From the NCBI GenBank assembly GCA_947454585.1, contig CANGML010000043.1, positions 1 through 9,647 on the forward strand: a stretch of 9,647 nt of DNA, read 5' to 3'. Positions within the stretch are counted from its first letter, which is position 1; each line of letters starts with the position of its first letter. The stretch comes from Comamonadaceae bacterium. Its GTDB lineage: Bacteria; Pseudomonadota; Gammaproteobacteria; Burkholderiales; Burkholderiaceae_C. This document shows positions 6,644-9,647 of the stretch, piece after piece. Under the pieces are notes generated by a model, which saw nothing but the letters and a program-made list of their open reading frames with translations, searched no databases and was not told where the DNA came from. The position numbers and the translations under genes were made by a program.

Positions 6644-6650
6644 ATTGTAA
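6644..6650 (-). promoter_or_regulatory. Candidate -10 element for tRNA-Pro
   Basis: On the minus strand TTACAAT (6650-6644) contains the near-consensus -10 hexamer TACAAT, eight bases before the tRNA-Pro 5' end. Transcription would start within a base or two of the mature tRNA. No good -35 hexamer is present at 16-18 base spacing (GAGAGA at 17), so the call rests on the -10 and its position. Confidence 0.45.
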
Positions 6651-6693
6651 CCCGACTCGCGCCCCATCTCTCAGAAAGACTCGTAAATCTTCT

Positions 6694-7662
6694 TCAATCT
6701 GGGCGAATATTCCCGTCTCGAATGATGCGCCCCCACTTGGTAGTTTCACTCTTGATGTACAGGCCAAACTCCTCTGGTGTGGATCCCACAGGGTCAGTGC
6801 CCATTGCGACCATCTTGTCGCGAATTTCTGGCAAGGCCATGACTTTGGCAATGTCTTGTTGCAGTTTACGAATAGTGTCTTTAGGCGTGCCTGCAGGTGC
6901 AACCAATCCATACCAATTGAGGACTTCAAAACCAGGCACCACTTCTTGCACCGTGGGCACATCTGGCAAAAAGGCGACCCGCTTGCTGCCAGTGACCCCC
7001 AGCGCTTTCAAGCGCCCTGCCTTGAGTTGCTGAGCCCCTGCGGCCGCAGCTTCAAAAGTCATTTGTACTTGGCCAGCCATCACATCGCTGATGCTGGGTG
7101 CACTGCCTTTGTAGGCAATATGGACCATTTTTGAACCGAGCGCTGCACTGAACAACTCACCCGCCAAGTGCGGCAAGCCACCCGCACCGCTGGAGGAGTA
7201 GTTCAACACACCCGGGTTGGCTTTGGCATAAGCCACAAGCTCAGGCAGCGTATTAGCAGGAACGTTAGGATTCGTGAATAAAACAAAAGACAAAGAAGCT
7301 ACCTCGGTCACAGGCATGAACTGTTTGTCAACTGAAAACGGTAAGTTGGGGTAGAACGAAGGATTGATACTTAGATTACCCAGCGTCCCTAGAAACAAGG
7401 TGTGACCATCGGGCGCAGATTTCGCCACATGGTCCATGGCTAAGACGCCATTCGCACCAGGGCGATTGTCAATCACCACGGTCTGTCCAAGTGACTCAGA
7501 GAGCTTAGGCGCGATCAATCGGGCCACCATGTCAATACCGCCTCCAGGTGGGAACCCGATCACGACTCTGACTGGTTTTTGAGGAAAGGCTTGTGCGAGA
7601 GCGCCCAGCACACACAGGCCAGTTAAAACAAATCCAACACCCCATTGCTTCATTTTCAACAC
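6694..7662 (-). CDS. Tripartite-tricarboxylate transporter (Bug/TctC) periplasmic receptor
   Basis: A 322-residue periplasmic substrate-binding protein of the Bug/TctC family, which binds small carboxylates in Burkholderiales. The strong ribosome binding site AAGGAG lies at 7674-7669. It is 6 bases before a GTG (7662-7660), which I take as the start, and 9 bases before a TTG. The ATG at 7653-7651 is 15 bases away, and ATGs further upstream have no such site. The product starts with a signal peptide (M)LKMKQWGVGFVLTGLCVLG, probably cut after ALAQA, then the family hallmark FPQKPVRVVIGFPPGGGID. Other signatures are IDNRPGANG, SAPDGHTLFLG, NYSSSGAGGLPHL, HIAYKGSAPSISDVMAGQV and GRLKALGVTG, and length is normal. 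No membrane subunits (TctA/TctB) are nearby, as is common for orphan Bug receptors. It is transcribed away from the propeller-racemase-Bug operon. Ligand unknown. Confidence 0.93.
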   Translation of the reverse strand: MLKMKQWGVGFVLTGLCVLGALAQAFPQKPVRVVIGFPPGGGIDMVARLIAPKLSESLGQTVVIDNRPGANGVLAMDHVAKSAPDGHTLFLGTLGNLSINPSFYPNLPFSVDKQFMPVTEVASLSFVLFTNPNVPANTLPELVAYAKANPGVLNYSSSGAGGLPHLAGELFSAALGSKMVHIAYKGSAPSISDVMAGQVQMTFEAAAAGAQQLKAGRLKALGVTGSKRVAFLPDVPTVQEVVPGFEVLNWYGLVAPAGTPKDTIRKLQQDIAKVMALPEIRDKMVAMGTDPVGSTPEEFGLYIKSETTKWGRIIRDGNIRPD

Positions 7663-7668
7663 GGCTGT

Positions 7669-7674
7669 CTCCTT
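7669..7674 (-). promoter_or_regulatory. Ribosome binding site that decides the Bug start
   Basis: AAGGAG read on the minus strand (CTCCTT on plus). Upstream ATG codons at 7675-7677 and beyond would place this sequence inside the coding region. Its spacing fits GTG at 7662 or TTG at 7659 better than the ATG at 7653. Confidence 0.65.
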
Positions 7675-7751
7675 CATGACGGGTTCGGTTTTTATAGTCT
7701 CTATCATCCGCTGACGGAATTTAACACCCTTCTGCAAGGACGAAACTGCAT

Positions 7752-8783
7752 ATGAATCTGCAACCGTATGTCTATGTTGGCACTGCTGGTCATTCAGCAT
7801 GGTTCAGTGAGGATGGCGGTACAACGTGGGTGCACCCCAACAGCCATTCCGGCATGTACCTAGAAGCTCGCGTCTGGAGCTTTGCCAGCCACGCACAACA
7901 CCCAGACTGGCTTCTTGCAGGCTCGGATATGGGACTTTTTCAGTGGCATGAAGCTACGGCACGTTGGTCTCCCATTGACTCGCCTTTGCAAGATGTGTGG
8001 GCCGTTGCCATTCACCCCTCGAATCCACAACTGTGGTTCATCGGTAGTCGCCCCGCCGGTATTTGCCGCAGCATGGATGCTGGTAAAACTTGGCAAACAT
8101 TGAGTGTTCCTGGTCTTCAACAATTCTCAACGATCAACATGGGGGCCACACGTGTCACTCAGATTGTGTTTGACCCCATGGATCCACAAACTCTGTGGCT
8201 CACGGTTGAAATTGGTGGCATCTACGTGAGCCACGATGGCGGTGATACTTGGCAAGCCAGAGATCAAGGCTTAGTCTCTGCGGATGTCCACGGCATGGCG
8301 ATTTTGGATAAACCGGATGGGCAACGCCTGATGTATGCCACCACCAACCAAGGCTTGCACCGCAGTAAGGACGGCGGCCTGCTCTGGGAATTTCAGGAGA
8401 TTGAGTCGCCGTGGCAGTACACGCGTGCCATCGTGCCGAGGCTGGACAACACAGGCGTGGTGTTCCTCACCAATGGCAATGGACCACCGGGTAATCGCGG
8501 CCGCCTTCTGATGAGCCAAGACTTTGGCACACATTGGCAAGAAGTTGTTTTACCGGGCACCACCAACAGCACGGTATGGACTGTGGCAACCCACCCCACG
8601 CAGCCCATGAGCTTGTGGGCGTGTACAAATTTAGGGCAAGTGTTCGTCAGCCATGATGGTGGCTGGCAGTGGAACCGTTTGCCCCAAGAGTTTGGCGAAA
8701 TTCGTGCCCTCCACTGGCGCCCTCTTTTCGCTGGCATTCGCCAACAAGACCATTCACTGACCAGACGCGTCGCCCCCGTATGA
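7752..8783 (+). CDS. Asp-box (BNR/sialidase/sortilin-type) beta-propeller protein
   Basis: A 343-residue protein built from repeated Asp-boxes (S-x-D-x-G-x-x-W). Six are visible, at residues 19-26 (SEDGGTTW), 107-114 (SMDAGKTW), 160-167 (SHDGGDTW), 205-212 (SKDGGLLW), 255-262 (SQDFGTHW) and 300-307 (SHDGGWQW). They alternate with strand motifs such as DVWAVAIHPSNPQLWFIG and TVWTVATHPTQPMSLWA. This is the architecture of WD40/YVTN/BNR-like exo-alpha-sialidase and Ycf48-like propellers. No signal peptide or membrane segment is seen, so it appears cytoplasmic, unlike most sialidases. Sialidase catalytic residues (FRIP arginine, Tyr/Glu pair) are not recognisable, so enzymatic sialidase activity is not supported. 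AAGGA at 7736-7740 is 11 bases before the ATG. The stop overlaps the start of the racemase-family gene by 4 bases, implying translational coupling and a linked function, possibly as a scaffold or ligand binder. Confidence 0.87.
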   Translation: MNLQPYVYVGTAGHSAWFSEDGGTTWVHPNSHSGMYLEARVWSFASHAQHPDWLLAGSDMGLFQWHEATARWSPIDSPLQDVWAVAIHPSNPQLWFIGSRPAGICRSMDAGKTWQTLSVPGLQQFSTINMGATRVTQIVFDPMDPQTLWLTVEIGGIYVSHDGGDTWQARDQGLVSADVHGMAILDKPDGQRLMYATTNQGLHRSKDGGLLWEFQEIESPWQYTRAIVPRLDNTGVVFLTNGNGPPGNRGRLLMSQDFGTHWQEVVLPGTTNSTVWTVATHPTQPMSLWACTNLGQVFVSHDGGWQWNRLPQEFGEIRALHWRPLFAGIRQQDHSLTRRVAPV

Positions 8784-9454
8784 GCACCACACCCCGCATC
8801 GCCTTGATGGTCCCCATCAACAACACCACCATGGCAACAGAGTTACTGGGATGGCTTCCCAAAGGCATAGATTGCCAAACCCTCAAAATTCCGCGTGGCC
8901 AAGGCTTGCTCACACGCGAGACCATTCCCGCCTACAAAGCACAAGCACTAGCCTTGGCGCAGACGCTGAAAGGCGAACCTATTCAAGGCTTAGCTTATGG
9001 GTGTACCGCAGCGAGCTTTTTATCTGGTGCGCAGGGTGATGACGATCTTTGCAAAGCGCTGACACAAGAAATTGGCAAACCTGTGGTCACCACCGCGCGC
9101 TCGATGGTGCTGGCTTTGCAGGCACGGGGGGCTCAACGCATCGGGTTAGTCACGCCCTACCACGACGAAGTAAATGAGCAGCTCAAACGATTTTTAGCAG
9201 ACGGTGGCATTGACGTGGTCGCCTTTGACAGCCTTCGTGCACCCAATGTCGAGGCTCTGGGCCGCATCACCTCCACCGAGGTTGCAGACATGGCGCGTCT
9301 GGTGATGACAGATGCATGCGATGCCATGTTCATTGCATGCTCTCAACTGCCGACCTTCGACATCTTGCACAGCTTAAGTGCTGAATTTGGCCGCCCTGTG
9401 TTGTCTTCTATCCAAGCAACTGCGCACCAATTGCGAACCACCCTTCATCTCTGA
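8780..9454 (+). CDS. Asp/Glu racemase-superfamily enzyme (maleate isomerase/arylmalonate decarboxylase-like)
   Basis: A 224-residue cytoplasmic enzyme of the Asp/Glu racemase superfamily. The start at 8780 overlaps the preceding stop (ATGA); an in-frame opening further upstream lies inside the propeller gene and is not family-like. Visible active-site elements are PINNTT with Asn14 in the first half, AYGCTAAS with Cys75, VTPY with Tyr127, and IACSQLPTFDIL with Cys187. Two cysteines on opposite faces, plus the Asn and Tyr, match maleate cis-trans isomerases and Asp/Glu/hydantoin racemases. Arylmalonate decarboxylase has only one of these cysteines. The length is close to the family norm of about 230-250. 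It lies between the propeller gene and a Bug receptor gene (15 bases on), so the substrate is probably a small carboxylate taken up through that system. Racemase versus isomerase cannot be settled from sequence. Confidence 0.88.
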   Translation: MSTTPRIALMVPINNTTMATELLGWLPKGIDCQTLKIPRGQGLLTRETIPAYKAQALALAQTLKGEPIQGLAYGCTAASFLSGAQGDDDLCKALTQEIGKPVVTTARSMVLALQARGAQRIGLVTPYHDEVNEQLKRFLADGGIDVVAFDSLRAPNVEALGRITSTEVADMARLVMTDACDAMFIACSQLPTFDILHSLSAEFGRPVLSSIQATAHQLRTTLHL

Positions 9455-9469
9455 GCACCAAGGACACCT

Positions 9470-9647
9470 ATGCTGCGATTCACGTTAAAGTTTATTTTTT
9501 CCAGCCTCGCGCTGATCTTGATGCAAGCAGCCGTTGCACAAAGTGCATGGCCGAATAAACCCATTCGCATCATCGTGCCCTTTGCTGCAGGCTCATTCAC
9601 CGAAACAGCAGCCCGCACAGTCGGTGCGGAGCTTTCCCAACAATGGG
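9470..9647 (+). CDS. Second Bug/TctC periplasmic receptor, 3'-partial
   Basis: Only the first 59 codons are present; the frame runs off the window. ATG at 9470 has AAGGA at 9460-9464, 5 bases upstream, and follows the racemase stop by 15 bases, so it belongs to the same operon. The product opens with a signal peptide (MLRFTLKFIFSSLALILMQ, then AAVAQS, cleavage near residue 24). The Bug/TctC hallmark follows: AWPNKPIRIIVPFAAGSFTE. The usual G-G-x-x-D loop is here G-S-F-T-E, a small departure from the family pattern and from the Bug gene at 6694-7662. It probably binds the carboxylate handled by the upstream enzyme, which is inference. Confidence 0.9.
   Translation, partial: MLRFTLKFIFSSLALILMQAAVAQSAWPNKPIRIIVPFAAGSFTETAARTVGAELSQQW

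Noticed and set aside
7663..7751. Search for promoters between the divergent Bug and propeller genes
   Set aside because: AT-rich hexamers such as TATAAA on the minus strand occur, but none has a convincing -35 partner, so no promoter is called.

Overview
The window looks like chromosomal DNA of a betaproteobacterium, most likely order Burkholderiales and Comamonadaceae-like. This is inferred from gene content: two tripartite-tricarboxylate (Bug/TctC) solute receptors within 3 kb, a glycine-rich lipoprotein linker of the CGGGGG type, an acyl-CoA catabolic operon, and two proteobacterial tRNAs with encoded CCA ends. No integrase, transposase, plasmid or phage gene is visible. Coding density is high and no gene-free stretch exceeds about 300 bases.

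Region 1 (1-3793, plus strand) is a tight four-gene operon. It encodes a Crp/Fnr-family regulator (5' end outside the window), an aminoglycoside-phosphotransferase-fold kinase, an acyl-CoA dehydrogenase and a YfcG-like glutathione S-transferase. The kinase and dehydrogenase correspond to the two domains fused in eukaryotic ACAD10/ACAD11, and resemble the LvaA/LvaC pair of bacterial 4-hydroxyacid (levulinate) catabolism. The likely role is dehydroxylating 4-hydroxyacyl-CoA by phosphorylation so that it can enter beta-oxidation.

Region 2 (3804-6422) has a minus-strand beta-propeller-like lipoprotein, convergent with the GST. A short regulatory interval carrying a direct repeat and a palindrome separates it from two plus-strand genes of unknown function. 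These two encode exported proteins that are clearly paralogous: six cysteines with the same spacing apart from one 6-residue insertion. The second also has a long Lys/Asp/Pro/His-rich segment. This pair is the best candidate for something undescribed.

Region 3 (6440-6635, minus strand) holds tRNA-Pro(UGG) and tRNA-Arg(UCU), with a strong bidirectional intrinsic terminator between them that ends only a few bases before the tRNA-Arg 5' end.

Region 4 (6694-9647) has a minus-strand Bug receptor gene divergent from a plus-strand operon. The operon encodes a six-Asp-box (BNR/sialidase-type) beta-propeller protein, an Asp/Glu-racemase-superfamily enzyme with two catalytic-type cysteines (start and stop codons overlapping by 4 bases), and a second Bug receptor cut by the window end. 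The layout suggests uptake and conversion of a small carboxylate or dicarboxylate; the substrate cannot be read from sequence.
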